DNA from: Bradyrhizobium ottawaense
GTDB taxonomy: Bacteria; Pseudomonadota; Alphaproteobacteria; Rhizobiales; Xanthobacteraceae
Direction of reading: 5' to 3'
Length of the DNA stretch: 64,000 nucleotides
NCBI RefSeq assembly: GCF_900099825.1
Contig: NZ_LT629693.1
Span: forward strand, 3,607,001 to 3,671,000
Below are positions 8,954 to 19,954 of the stretch, one piece after another (within the stretch, counting starts at the first letter, position 1; each line of letters begins with the position of its first letter). The translations under genes were made by a program, and so were the position numbers. The notes under the pieces were generated by a model, which saw only the letters and a program-made list of their open reading frames with translations, ran no database searches and was not told the DNA's origin.

Positions 8954-11520
8954 CCGTGATGGCCGAACCCGTTTACCGCAGCCGCGGATCGTCGCTGGCG
9001 CTGCGTTATGCCCTGCGTGAATTGCGCAGCGGCCTGCGCGGCTTTTACGTCTTCATCGCCTGCATCGCGCTCGGCGTGATGGCGATCGCCGGCGTCGGCT
9101 CGGTCGCCGCCAGCCTCAGCGAAGGCCTGACGCGCGAAGGTCGCACGCTGCTCGGCGGCGACGCGGCGTTCTCGCTGATTCAGCGCGAAGCCAAGCCCGA
9201 GGAAGTCGCGTTCCTGCGCACGCGCGGCGAAGTCTCGGTCGCAGCCGCGCTGCGCGTGATGGCCCGCACCGGCGACGGCAGACTGGCGCTGGTCGAACTC
9301 AAGGCGGTCGATAGCAACTACCCGATGCTCGGCGAGTTGACGCTCGCTCCCAAAATGCCGGTCGCGGACCTGCTCGCCGAACGCGACGGTGCGTTCGGCG
9401 CGGGGGTCGACTCCACACTGCTGGCGCGGCTCGACCTCAAGCTCGGCGACCGCGTCACCATCGGCAACGCCCCCTACCAGATCCGCAGCGTGGTCGAGGC
9501 CGAGCCGGACAAGCTCGCCGGCAATGTCGGCCTCGGCCCGCGCTTTCTGGTCAGCGAGACCAGCCTGCGCGCGACCGGCCTGCTGCAGCCGGGCAGCCTG
9601 GTGCGCTGGATTTACCGCGTCAGGCTGCCGGACAATGCCGCCGACGATCGCGCCGCGACCCGGTTGGTCGACGATGCGCGCGCAACACACCCGCAAGCCG
9701 GCTGGGAAGTCCGCAGCCGCGGCAACGCCTCGCCGCAGCTAGAGCGCACCATCAGCCGCTTCACGCAATTCCTCACTTTGGTCGGCCTTGCCGCCTTGCT
9801 GGTCGGCGGCGTCGGCGTCGCCAACGCCGTCAAGAGCCACATCGACCGGCGCCGCGACGTCATCGCCTCGTTCAAGGCGCTCGGTGCCACCGGCCGCGAC
9901 GTTTTCACGATCTATCTGACGCAGGTGATCGTGCTGGCCGGGATCGGCTCGATCATCGGCCTTGTGGCCGGCGCCGCGCTGCCGTTCGTCATCGTCGGCC
10001 TGTTCGGCAAGCTGCTGCCGCTGCCGGTGATCCCGGCGCTGCATCCGGACGAACTCGCATTGTCGTTTATCTACGGCCTGCTCACCGCACTTGCCTTCGG
10101 CCTGTGGCCGCTCGGCCGGGTCCATGACGTGCCGGTCGCAGCATTGTTTCGCGAAGAGGTCGCCCGCGAGTGGCATCGCCCGCGCTGGAGCTATCTCGCA
10201 TTGATGGCCGTGGTGATCGCGCTGTTGATCGGCGTCGCCATTGGGCTCGCCTACGACAAGCGGGTCGCCGCCGTGTTCGTGGTCTCCTCGATCGTCGTGT
10301 TCGCGGTGCTGCGCGCCGTCGCCGCCGGCCTGATGGCGCTGGCGCGCCGGCTGCCGCGATCCCGTATCACGATGCTGCGGCTGGCGATCGCCAATATCTA
10401 CCGGCCGGGCGCGCTGACGCCCTCGGTCGTGATGTCGCTCGGCCTCGGCCTGGCGGTGCTGGTCACGATCACCCAGATCGACGGCAATCTGCGGCGGCAA
10501 TTTCTGGCCGCCTTGCCGGACCGCGCGCCCTCGTTCTTCTTCATCGACATTCCGACCACGGAGGCCGACCGCTTCAGCGAATTTCTCAAAAAGACCGCGC
10601 CGGAATCGACGGTCGAAGACGTGCCGATGCTGCGCGGGCGTATCGTCGCCGCCCGTGGCGTCAAGGCCGACGAACTCGGCGCATCCCAGGATTCCGAATG
10701 GGTGCTGCAGAGCGACCGCGGCCTGACCTACACCGGCGAAATCCCCAAGGGCTCGAAGATCGTCGAGGGCGAATGGTGGGGCAACGACTATAGCGGCCCG
10801 CCGCTGGTCTCGATGGAGAAGAAGATTGCCGACGGGCTCAAGCTCAAGATCGGCGACGAGATCGTGGTCAACGTCCTCGGCCGCGACATCCCGGCGAAAA
10901 TCGCCAACCTGCGCAACATCGACTGGCAGGGCCTCGGCATCAATTTCGTCCTGGTGTTCTCACCGAACGCCTTCAAGGGCGCGCCGCTCACCCATGTCGC
11001 CACCCTGACCGAGGCCCACCCGGACGCCGCCGGCGACGCCCGGATCATCAAGCAGGTCGCCGACGCCTTCCCGATGGTGACGAGCGTGCGGGTGCGCGAA
11101 GCGCTGGAAACCATCGGCGCCGTCGTCACCAACCTGGTGCTCGCGATCCGCGGCGCCAGCGCGGTGACGCTGATCTCGGCCATCCTGGTGCTGGGCGGCG
11201 CACTGGCCGCCGGCCACCGCCACCGGGTCTACGACGCGGTGATCCTGAAGACGCTGGGCGCCACCCGGGTCCGGCTGCTCGGCGCCTATGCGCTGGAATA
11301 TCTGATGATCGGCTTCGCTACCGCGGTATTCGGCGTGATCGCAGGCTCGGTCGCGGCCTGGCTGATCGTGACCCGGATAATGACGCTAAGCTTCATATGG
11401 CAGGCCGGCAGCGCGGCAGGCGTGGTTGCCGCCGCCCTGATCGTCACCGTCGGCCTCGGACTCGCCGGGACGTTGCTGGCCCTGAACCAGAAGCCGGCCA
11501 GCGTGTTGCGGAATTTGTGA
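8950..11520 (+). CDS. ABC transporter permease, FtsX/YbbP-like, 10-TM type
   Basis: An 856-aa inner-membrane permease with FtsX domains. An N-terminal helix (residues about 28-52, GFYVFIACIALGVMAIAGVG) is followed by a large periplasmic domain, a membrane block near residues 270-500 and a last group of three helices near 720-850. The segment VGGVGVANAVKSHIDRR is typical of FtsX-domain loops. The start overlaps the stop of the ATPase. Length and layout match the YbbP family (about 800 aa). It presumably works with the adjacent ATPase on envelope lipid or protein handling; the TesA-like esterase beside it may share the task, which is inference. Confidence 0.9.
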   Translation: MTVMAEPVYRSRGSSLALRYALRELRSGLRGFYVFIACIALGVMAIAGVGSVAASLSEGLTREGRTLLGGDAAFSLIQREAKPEEVAFLRTRGEVSVAAALRVMARTGDGRLALVELKAVDSNYPMLGELTLAPKMPVADLLAERDGAFGAGVDSTLLARLDLKLGDRVTIGNAPYQIRSVVEAEPDKLAGNVGLGPRFLVSETSLRATGLLQPGSLVRWIYRVRLPDNAADDRAATRLVDDARATHPQAGWEVRSRGNASPQLERTISRFTQFLTLVGLAALLVGGVGVANAVKSHIDRRRDVIASFKALGATGRDVFTIYLTQVIVLAGIGSIIGLVAGAALPFVIVGLFGKLLPLPVIPALHPDELALSFIYGLLTALAFGLWPLGRVHDVPVAALFREEVAREWHRPRWSYLALMAVVIALLIGVAIGLAYDKRVAAVFVVSSIVVFAVLRAVAAGLMALARRLPRSRITMLRLAIANIYRPGALTPSVVMSLGLGLAVLVTITQIDGNLRRQFLAALPDRAPSFFFIDIPTTEADRFSEFLKKTAPESTVEDVPMLRGRIVAARGVKADELGASQDSEWVLQSDRGLTYTGEIPKGSKIVEGEWWGNDYSGPPLVSMEKKIADGLKLKIGDEIVVNVLGRDIPAKIANLRNIDWQGLGINFVLVFSPNAFKGAPLTHVATLTEAHPDAAGDARIIKQVADAFPMVTSVRVREALETIGAVVTNLVLAIRGASAVTLISAILVLGGALAAGHRHRVYDAVILKTLGATRVRLLGAYALEYLMIGFATAVFGVIAGSVAAWLIVTRIMTLSFIWQAGSAAGVVAAALIVTVGLGLAGTLLALNQKPASVLRNL

Positions 11521-11763
11521 CAAATTGTAGCGGCCGGCAGGCAGGGTTAACGCTGCTTTTGCTCGGGAATCGCCGATCAGAGCGACATTCGGCCGCGCGT
11601 GGAAGCTTGCAGCGAATGTGCTAGTTTCCCACATATCGGATGGGAACAGACCCGGTTTGATGACACAAAATTAATGTCGGCAAATCGCGGTAATCTGAGA
11701 TAGATTTCTAACCGGCGTCGCAAACCCCTTGCGCTCCGCCGGGCAACCAACGGGAATTCGACC

Positions 11764-12555
11764 ATGTCGGACCTAGACCGTAACTACGCTTCTCCTTTCG
11801 GCCGGGCCGCCGGGCGCGCTGATGCCGCGACCGTCGATGCCGGTCTGCGCGCCTACATGCTGCGCATCTACAACTACATGAGCATCGGCCTGGCCATCAC
11901 CGGCCTGGCGGCGCTCGGTGTCTACATGGCGGCGGTGACGACGGATCCGTCGGCGGGCGCCGCCAAGTTCGGCAACGCCTTCCTGACGCCGTTCGGCTAC
12001 GCGATGTATGTCAGCCCGCTGAAGTGGCTGTTCATCTTTGCGCCGCTGGTCATGGTGTTCGCGATCTCCGCCGGCATCAACCGGCTGCGGCCGGCGACGG
12101 CCCAGATGCTGTTCTGGGTGTTCTCGGCGCTGATGGGCATTTCGCTGTCGTCGATCTTCCTGGTGTATACCCACACCTCGATCGTGCGGGTGTTCTTCAT
12201 CACCGCGGCGACCTTCGGCGCGCTGAGCCTCTACGGCTACACCACCAAGCGTGACATGAGCGGCATGGGGTCGTTCCTGTTCATGGGCCTGATCGGCATC
12301 ATCATCGCGAGCCTGGTCAACCTGTTCCTGGCGAGCTCGATGCTGCAGTTCATCGTCTCCGTGGTCGGCGTGCTGGTGTTCGCGGGCCTCACCGCCTGGG
12401 ATACCCAGCGGCTGAAGAACGACTACATCTACGGCTATGCCTCGCAGGGCGGTGACATTGCGGAACGGGCGGCGATCACCGGTGCGCTGTCGCTCTACCT
12501 GAACTTCATCAACCTGTTCACGCTGCTCCTGCAGCTGCTCGGCCAGCGCGACTAG
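11764..12555 (+). CDS. Bax inhibitor-1/YccA family membrane protein
   Basis: A 263-aa protein with about seven hydrophobic segments starting near residue 38 and a soluble N-terminus. The family forms pH-sensitive calcium-leak channels in the structurally studied Bacillus member, and E. coli YccA modulates FtsH; the role here is not known. AWDTQRLKN near the C-terminal third is the conserved acidic motif with the Asp that lines the pore in homologues. It stands alone: about 240 bases without a gene upstream, and a strong terminator right after the stop. Confidence 0.92.
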   Translation: MSDLDRNYASPFGRAAGRADAATVDAGLRAYMLRIYNYMSIGLAITGLAALGVYMAAVTTDPSAGAAKFGNAFLTPFGYAMYVSPLKWLFIFAPLVMVFAISAGINRLRPATAQMLFWVFSALMGISLSSIFLVYTHTSIVRVFFITAATFGALSLYGYTTKRDMSGMGSFLFMGLIGIIIASLVNLFLASSMLQFIVSVVGVLVFAGLTAWDTQRLKNDYIYGYASQGGDIAERAAITGALSLYLNFINLFTLLLQLLGQRD

Positions 12556-12584
12556 CGCTTCCGACCAAGGCTTACGAGTTGAAG

Positions 12585-12614
12585 CCCCGGCCTCACGGCC
12601 GGGGTTTTTCTTTT
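12585..12614 (+). terminator. intrinsic terminator of the Bax-inhibitor-1 gene
   Basis: CCCCGGCC, loop TCAC, GGCCGGGG, then TTTTTCTTTT, 30 bases after the stop codon. Confidence 0.9.
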
Positions 12615-12622
12615 GTCCCTCT

Positions 12623-12707
12623 GCCGTCATGCCCGGCCTTGTGCCGGGCATCCACGTCCTTCCTGTTGGAAAAGACGTGGATGGCCGGGCCAAGCCCGGC
12701 CATAACG
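12623..12707. repeat. dispersed palindromic repeat, family B
   Basis: CGTCATGCCCGGCCTTGTGC and an inverted counterpart ending in CAAGCCCGGCCAT, with GACGTGGATGGCCGG in the centre. A close relative is at 62051; related forms are at 47236 and 61070. Confidence 0.7.
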
Positions 12708-12749
12708 GAAAGACGTTGATCCAGACTGATCCGCTGATATCTTTTTGCC

Positions 12750-13289
12750 ATGTCCTCAGCAGAAATCAGGCCCGCGACCGAGGCCGACCTCCCCTTTGTC
12801 ACCGAGATCTACGAACATGCGGTCCGCTATGGCACCGCGACCTTCGAGCTGATCCCGCCCGACCTTGCCGAAATGACCCGGCGCTTCCGGGCCTTGATGG
12901 ACGGCGGGTTTCCGTATCTGGCCGCCGCGGTCGAAGGTCGCGTCATCGGCTATGCCTATGCCGGACCGTACCGGCCGCGGCCGGCCTATCGCTTCACGGT
13001 GGAGAATTCGGTCTACCTGCAGCCTTCGATCCACCGCCGCGGCATCGGCCTGCAATTGATGCAGCGGCTGATCACCGAATGCGAGGGCCGCGGCTACCGG
13101 CAGATGATCGCCGTGATCGGCGATTCCGCCAATGCCGGTTCGATCGGCGTCCACACCAAGACCGGCTTCCAGATGATCGGGACCCATCCCAGTGTCGGCC
13201 TCAAATTCGGCCGCTGGCTCGACACCGTGATGATGCAGCGCGCGCTCGGCGAAGGTGCAGGCACGCTGCCGGCGGATTCGAAGGCTTAA
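12750..13289 (+). CDS. GNAT N-acetyltransferase, phosphinothricin/methionine-sulfone acetyltransferase type
   Basis: A 179-aa acetyl-CoA-dependent N-acetyltransferase. It opens with IRPATEADLPFVTEIYEHAV, and YAGPYRPRPAYRFTVE followed by VYLQPSIHRRGIGLQLM (the acetyl-CoA pyrophosphate loop R-R-G-I-G) is diagnostic of the Pat/Bar/YncA group. These act on phosphinothricin, methionine sulfoximine or methionine sulfone. In chromosomes of soil bacteria the natural role is probably detoxification of methionine derivatives. It lies alone between a family B repeat and a gene-poor stretch. Confidence 0.9.
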   Translation: MSSAEIRPATEADLPFVTEIYEHAVRYGTATFELIPPDLAEMTRRFRALMDGGFPYLAAAVEGRVIGYAYAGPYRPRPAYRFTVENSVYLQPSIHRRGIGLQLMQRLITECEGRGYRQMIAVIGDSANAGSIGVHTKTGFQMIGTHPSVGLKFGRWLDTVMMQRALGEGAGTLPADSKA

Positions 13290-13738
13290 CGCTGGAGTTG
13301 ATTTCGATTCGCCGTAAGCGTGAAGCACTAACGATCGCGCGTGCTTCGGACGCGGCGCAACGCCGCTTCTGCGCTGAACCGCAGGGCCCGGACACAAAAT
13401 CGCGAAAACAACCCCATGCAAAGTAGACCAGGTCCATTCAAGTCGCTGAGTTGGTAGCGCATGATTCGAGACTGCAGGTTTCGAAGCTTGAAACACGTCC
13501 GTCGCGGTGCCGCCAATGCTATGAAGTCACTTCCGCTTTCGGCGGCATTGCGGACATGGCCGGACTTGCTGCTGGCTCGACCCAGTCGCGATTGACCCGT
13601 TGCAGAAGTGGGGGAGCGGGAGCGTTACCCCCTATGCCGAGCACCGCAGTAACATGAACGTTATCAACATTTCCGCTAAAAAGTCGGAGCCTTGATCTGG
13701 GTTAAGCATTGACGTTGGTTGCACAACGGAGAAAACCC
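13290..13738. other. gene-poor stretch with degenerate repeat-like sequence
   Basis: No open frame here looks real. About 13520-13620 holds sequence of the kind CGCTTTCGGCGGCATTGCGGACATGG that I associate with scattered repeat remnants in Bradyrhizobium genomes. The part from 13655 is less GC-rich and probably holds the promoter of the gene at 13739; I cannot assign -35 and -10 boxes with confidence. Confidence 0.4.
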
Positions 13739-14248
13739 ATGAAACATGCTCGAAAGACTGCCCTTGCAGCTTCTGCCTTTACGTGTGCGGCATTGTTGTC
13801 CTTCGGTTGGTCTGAGCAGGGCGGCATCTCGCTGTCAATCGATAGCGCCCAGGCGCGGGTGGGTCGCCCGCTGACCCCCGTGAGCGTTGCGGGTGTTGCG
13901 CGCCGGCAGACGCGGCGGGCTGTTTACGGCGCCGGTGTAGTCGGCGCAGGCGCCGCAGCGGTCGGCACGGCTGCCGCTATCGGCACGGCTGGCGCGGTCG
14001 CGGCCACCTCACCTAACTGGGGATGGGGAGGCAACCCCTACCAAACAGGCACAGGTTACTACGCAGGTGGTCCTTACTACGGTGGGAGTGTTCGGGGCGC
14101 CAACGCGGCCTACTACGGCGGTTACCCGTCCGCAGCGTGGGGCGGTGTGAGTAGCAGCGACCGCGCCCAGTATATCAAAAATCTACACGACTCAGGGTAT
14201 GACCCGAAGGGCAACTTCAACGCGAACGGGACCATCAAGACGCAATAG
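13739..14248 (+). CDS. secreted Gly/Ala/Tyr-rich protein of unknown function
   Basis: From the ATG at 13739, preceded by ACGGAG, the product is 169 aa. Residues 1 to about 22 (MKHARKTALAASAFTCAALL) form a signal peptide. An Ala/Gly-rich stretch (AGAAAVGTAAAIGTAGAVAA) around residues 77-96 is followed by a Tyr/Gly-rich region with GYYAGGPYYGG and ends in a short polar tail (KNLHDSGYDPKGNFNANGTI). Such proteins are common in Bradyrhizobium and are presumably exported to the periplasm or surface. I know no function. A broken fragment of a similar kind of protein follows it. Confidence 0.75.
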   Translation: MKHARKTALAASAFTCAALLSFGWSEQGGISLSIDSAQARVGRPLTPVSVAGVARRQTRRAVYGAGVVGAGAAAVGTAAAIGTAGAVAATSPNWGWGGNPYQTGTGYYAGGPYYGGSVRGANAAYYGGYPSAAWGGVSSSDRAQYIKNLHDSGYDPKGNFNANGTIKTQ

Positions 14249-14279
14249 CGTCAGGTCTCGTCGTTCAATTAGTAGCACC

Positions 14280-14426
14280 CCTCACTACGCAGTGAGGGCC
14301 TACTATGCGGGCGGCCCCTGGTACGGCTGCAGCGGGTGGGATAACTGCCAGGCGCGCAACGCCATCGGGTGCAAGTCCGGTACCATGACCGAGCTTGACG
14401 ACGGACAGATGTACGCCTGCCAGTGA
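14280..14426 (+). pseudogene. C-terminal remnant of a Tyr/Gly-rich secreted protein
   Basis: The frame reads AYYAGGPWYGCSGWDNCQARNAIGCKSG (here in two parts: AYYAGGPWYGCSGWDN then CQARNAIGCKSG) and ends TELDDGQMYACQ with a stop. This resembles the tail of small exported Bradyrhizobium proteins, but there is no start codon, ribosome site or signal peptide in this frame. At its 5' edge sits the hairpin CCTCACT-ACGC-AGTGAGG. It is best read as a truncated gene left by a rearrangement. The rest of 14427-14645 shows no gene. Confidence 0.55.
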
Positions 14427-14645
14427 GCATACGAAAGATGAAACGAGGCGGCTCCAAAGCCCCTCGAAGCGCGTCGTCAGACCGAGGTCGCCGTCAACAC
14501 ATAAGTCCGATTTTGGCACATCGCGTCATTTCGCTGCGGCGCGGAATTTGGTCGCTATCGGGGCACAGCGGACATTGGTCAAGCCCGCAACGAACGAACT
14601 CGATATGAGTACGCGCCCTGATAGGGGCCGTCGCGCTCAAGTCTC

Positions 14646-15032
14646 CTACACCACCGCCAGCTTGCGGTCGATCACCAGCAGCACGCGTTCGAGCTCGTGG
14701 CCGCGGCGCAGGATCAGCCCGGTCGCCGTGATCACGCTGTAGATGCCCTGCTTGCGCGCCAGCCGCGGATCTTTCTCGATGCGATAGATCGGGACTTCGG
14801 AGGCGCGGCGGAATACCGAGAACACCGCGCGGTCCTTCAGAAAGTCGATGGCGTAGTCGCGCCACTCGCCGTCGGCGACCATGCGGCCGTACAGGTTCAG
14901 GATGCGATTGAGTTCGAGGCGATTGAACGTGACGCGATTTTGCAAGGGAACAGCTTGCCCGGGGCTCGCAACGGCCGCGCGCGCCGCTGCGCGGTTCTCG
15001 CTTGGATCGCCGTCCTCCGACATCGAACTCAT
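14646..15032 (-). CDS. DUF2794 domain-containing protein
   Basis: A 128-aa protein of the DUF2794 family, which is nearly confined to Alphaproteobacteria. After a variable polar N-terminus, the conserved core runs VTFNRLELNRILNLYGRMVA (residues about 34-53) and then DGEWRDYAIDFLKD, FSVFRRASEVPIYRIEKDP and the C-terminal LVIDRKLAVV. No signal peptide or membrane helix is seen. Function is unknown. It has no same-strand neighbour close by, and the DUF1223 gene upstream is more than 450 bases away. Confidence 0.88.
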   Translation of the reverse strand: MSSMSEDGDPSENRAAARAAVASPGQAVPLQNRVTFNRLELNRILNLYGRMVADGEWRDYAIDFLKDRAVFSVFRRASEVPIYRIEKDPRLARKQGIYSVITATGLILRRGHELERVLLVIDRKLAVV

Positions 15033-15262
15033 CGGGTGCCTCCTGTCATCTCCATGACATGATTGCGCTAACCGCGGAGCGTCGCAAGAGCCTTTGTAGC
15101 CATGGCGGGAGCTGGATATCGGCGGAAGCCGCGACCGATTGTCCGGCGCGGTTTCTCCCGATACCGCAGGAAGTATCGAGTCACGCGATCGTTAGTGGAA
15201 TCTTATTGCTGCCCTACTTCTGCCCATCGGGCGCCCCGCTGGATTGCGAGAAGATAATCCTG

Positions 15263-15384
15263 CGTTGGCCCGGTCCTTTCGGTTCCGGATTCCTCAGCCC
15301 CCAGCCCCCCGGGGCCGTCGGGATCGGGCCTGTTCGCAGGGGAGTTAATCCCGAACCTTGGGCCAACGAAAGTTGGTCCTTTTT
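15263..15384 (+). ncRNA. candidate structured small RNA with intrinsic terminator
   Basis: In a 456-base gap without a gene, the plus strand holds a nested set of helices. P1 is CGTTGGCCC (15263-15271) with GGGCCAACG (15360-15368), 9 bp exact. Inside are a hairpin closed by CCGG/CCGG (15270-15288), and a second one, CGGGAT/ATCCCG (15319-15324, 15348-15353) enclosing CCTG-TTCG-CAGG. The 3' strand of P1 can instead form GGGCCAAC-GAAA-GTTGGTCC (15360-15379) followed by TTTTT, a terminator. The 5' end is not defined; 15180-15262 may belong to it. No plus-strand gene follows. The remainder of 15033-15488 shows nothing I can name. Confidence 0.5.
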
Positions 15385-15488
15385 CGTTTCTGGGGTTGCT
15401 CTGACGTTCTGCCTGGCGCCGGCCACGTTTCGATGGCCGCCAGCCTCCGCCGGCAGCCGCGACATCCGTTCCCAAAATACCAGCGAGC

Positions 15489-16250
15489 TTACCGCAGCGG
15501 CGTATAGGCCGCGCCGAGCATCGGGCCCGGCTTCTCGCGATTGCCGTCCTGGACATAGACGACCGCGGCATCGACGCCGTCGCGCGAGATATTCTCGATC
15601 GGCACGGTCCAGCTTCCGGAACTACCGTTCCAGTCGCCCACCTTCAGGAGGTTGCGCACCACATTGTAGTAGGTGATTTCCCGGCCGCGATTTTCGCCGC
15701 GCCCGATCGAGATCGGCACCGCCTTCGAGACCGAACAGATCCAGACCTCGCCGTGGGCGATCATCGGCGCCTTGCTGGCGGCGACCGACACATTGATCTG
15801 CTTGCCGGACAGGGTCATCGTCACCGGCACCGACATCACGCCATCGGCTTTGATCGTATCCTTGATCGCGCCTTCGATGCTGTCGCGATCGCTGCCGATC
15901 ACATGCGCCGAACCGTTGACGATCACCTGCGGCGTATAGACGTCGCGATCGCCGCGCATATGCGAATAGGCTTTCTGACGGGCGCTGAAGCGCGAGTCCG
16001 CCAGCGTGTCCTTCCAGCCGAGATAATCCCAATAGTCGATCGGCATGCTCAGCGCGATCACCGAGGGGTCCTTGGAGAGCTCGCCGAGGATCTTGTCGGC
16101 GGGCGGACAGGATGAACATCCCTGCGAGGTGAACAGCTCGACTACCGCGCGCGGATCGGCATGGGCGGGGCGGATAACGGCGACGATTGCGCAGACACTG
16201 AGCGCGCCGGACCACCGCGAAATACGATTATAAACCATCATCGCTGTCAT
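15489..16250 (-). CDS. DUF1223 domain-containing exported thioredoxin-like protein
   Basis: A 253-aa DUF1223 protein. Residues about 12-31 (RWSGALSVCAIVAVIRPAHA) act as signal peptide. The mature part starts VVELFTSQGCSSCPPAD, with the CxxC pair Cys45 and Cys48 typical of this family's thioredoxin-like domain, then a long beta-rich C-terminal domain. Location should be periplasmic. The redox CxxC suggests an oxidoreductase or metal-handling role, but none is established that I know. It is convergent with nothing close and ends beside the candidate RNA region on the other strand. Confidence 0.87.
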   Translation of the reverse strand: MTAMMVYNRISRWSGALSVCAIVAVIRPAHADPRAVVELFTSQGCSSCPPADKILGELSKDPSVIALSMPIDYWDYLGWKDTLADSRFSARQKAYSHMRGDRDVYTPQVIVNGSAHVIGSDRDSIEGAIKDTIKADGVMSVPVTMTLSGKQINVSVAASKAPMIAHGEVWICSVSKAVPISIGRGENRGREITYYNVVRNLLKVGDWNGSSGSWTVPIENISRDGVDAAVVYVQDGNREKPGPMLGAAYTPLR

Positions 16251-16331
16251 AGTGCGAACCGGTCGTGGCGATTTCCATCCGTATTTGTACGGGGCATGAT
16301 CTGATCCCTGTGAGCGTGCCCCAAAACGCCG

Positions 16332-16354
16332 AAAGCGGCCTTTTCATAGGCCGC
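16332..16354 (-). terminator. hairpin downstream of acnA
   Basis: On the minus strand GCGGCCT, loop ATGAAA, AGGCCGC, then TTT, about 54 bases after the acnA stop. A second small hairpin CTCACT-TCGC-AGTGAG lies closer, at 16372-16387. Confidence 0.5.
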
Positions 16355-16407
16355 CTTCTTGCTTGTCGCCACTCACTTCGCAGTGAGGCACCGATCACAA
16401 ATCCGCG

Positions 16408-19128
<2,721 letters not shown>

Positions 19129-19152
19129 GTGAGGAAATCCCAATTCTCAGTT

Positions 19153-19169
19153 ATACCCGGCAAGGGTAT
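19153..19169. promoter_or_regulatory. inverted repeat ahead of acnA
   Basis: ATACCC, spacer GGCAA, GGGTAT, about 25-41 bases upstream of the acnA start. It could be an operator or a 5'-leader hairpin. Six-base arms alone are weak evidence. Confidence 0.3.
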
Positions 19170-19239
19170 TCAAGCACCGCCGTTTGGTCAGCCTATTGGC
19201 TTGCGGCGGCCGATTGTGTGCTGCATCAAGTTCCGGACT

Positions 19240-19256
19240 TATAGAATCTTTCTAGA
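19240..19256. promoter_or_regulatory. Irr (iron control element)-like box between acnA and ccmA
   Basis: TATAGAA-TCT-TTCTAGA matches the Irr box consensus as I know it (TTTAGAA-N3-TTCTAAA) at 6 of 7 positions on each side, with near-perfect dyad symmetry. It lies 112 bases from the acnA start and 96 from ccmA. Irr is the iron/heme-responsive regulator of Bradyrhizobium and relatives, and both flanking genes use iron or heme. Confidence 0.5.
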
Positions 19257-19351
19257 AGCGCCGCCACCACGACAATCGCGCGGCAGCAGGGCGCGACCCA
19301 CAAATTTGGATGCGCTACCCATAGGTTTTTAGAGGGCTGTGAAGGGACAAG

Positions 19352-19954
19352 ATGCGGCTCTCGGGACGCCTGATCAATTGCATGCGTGGCGGCCGCGAGG
19401 TGTTTTCGGGCCTCGATTTCGAGGCTTCGTCCGGCCAGGCGCTTGCCGTCACCGGCCCCAACGGATCGGGCAAGACCTCGCTGCTGCGCATGATCGCCGG
19501 GCTGCTGGCGCCGGCGGGCGGGTCGCTCGACCTGGAAGGCGGCGAAGCCGAACTGACCCTGCCGGAACAATCCCACTATCTCGGCCACCGCGACGCGATG
19601 AAGCCCGCACTCAGCGTCGCCGAAAACCTGTCGTTCTGGCGCGATTTTCTCGGCGGCGATGGCGCAGATACCGGCCAATGCCTCGCTTCGGTCGGGCTCG
19701 GCCACGCCACCCATCTGCCGGCGGCGTATTTGTCGGCCGGTCAGCGGCGGCGGCTGTCGATCGCCCGGCTCCTGGCGGTGCGGCGGCCGGTCTGGCTGCT
19801 GGACGAGCCGACCTCGGCGCTTGATGCGGCCGGGCAGGACCTGTTCGCCGGACTAGCGCGCGACCATCTCGCCCGCGGCGGCATCGTCATCGCCGCCACC
19901 CACGCCCCGCTCGGCATCGAGGCGCAGGAGCTGCGGATAGGAGGCGCGACATGA
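19352..19954 (+). CDS. ccmA: heme ABC exporter ATP-binding protein CcmA
   Basis: The ATPase of the CcmABCD complex, which releases holo-CcmE after heme is attached to it in cytochrome c maturation System I. The product is 200 aa, normal for CcmA. Walker A is GPNGSGKT (residues 35-42), the signature LSAGQRRR, Walker [13 protein letters not shown]. The start at 19352 gives [20 protein letters not shown]. Its end overlaps ccmB by four bases (ATGA). It is divergent from acnA and shares the Irr-like box in the gap. Confidence 0.95.
   Translation: MRLSGRLINCMRGGREVFSGLDFEASSGQALAVTGPNGSGKTSLLRMIAGLLAPAGGSLDLEGGEAELTLPEQSHYLGHRDAMKPALSVAENLSFWRDFLGGDGADTGQCLASVGLGHATHLPAAYLSAGQRRRLSIARLLAVRRPVWLLDEPTSALDAAGQDLFAGLARDHLARGGIVIAATHAPLGIEAQELRIGGAT

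Noticed and set aside
13692..13705. TTGATCTGGGTTAA as a FixK/FNR box
   Set aside because: The right half-site should end CAA but reads TAA, so the essential contact bases are missing; only the left half fits.
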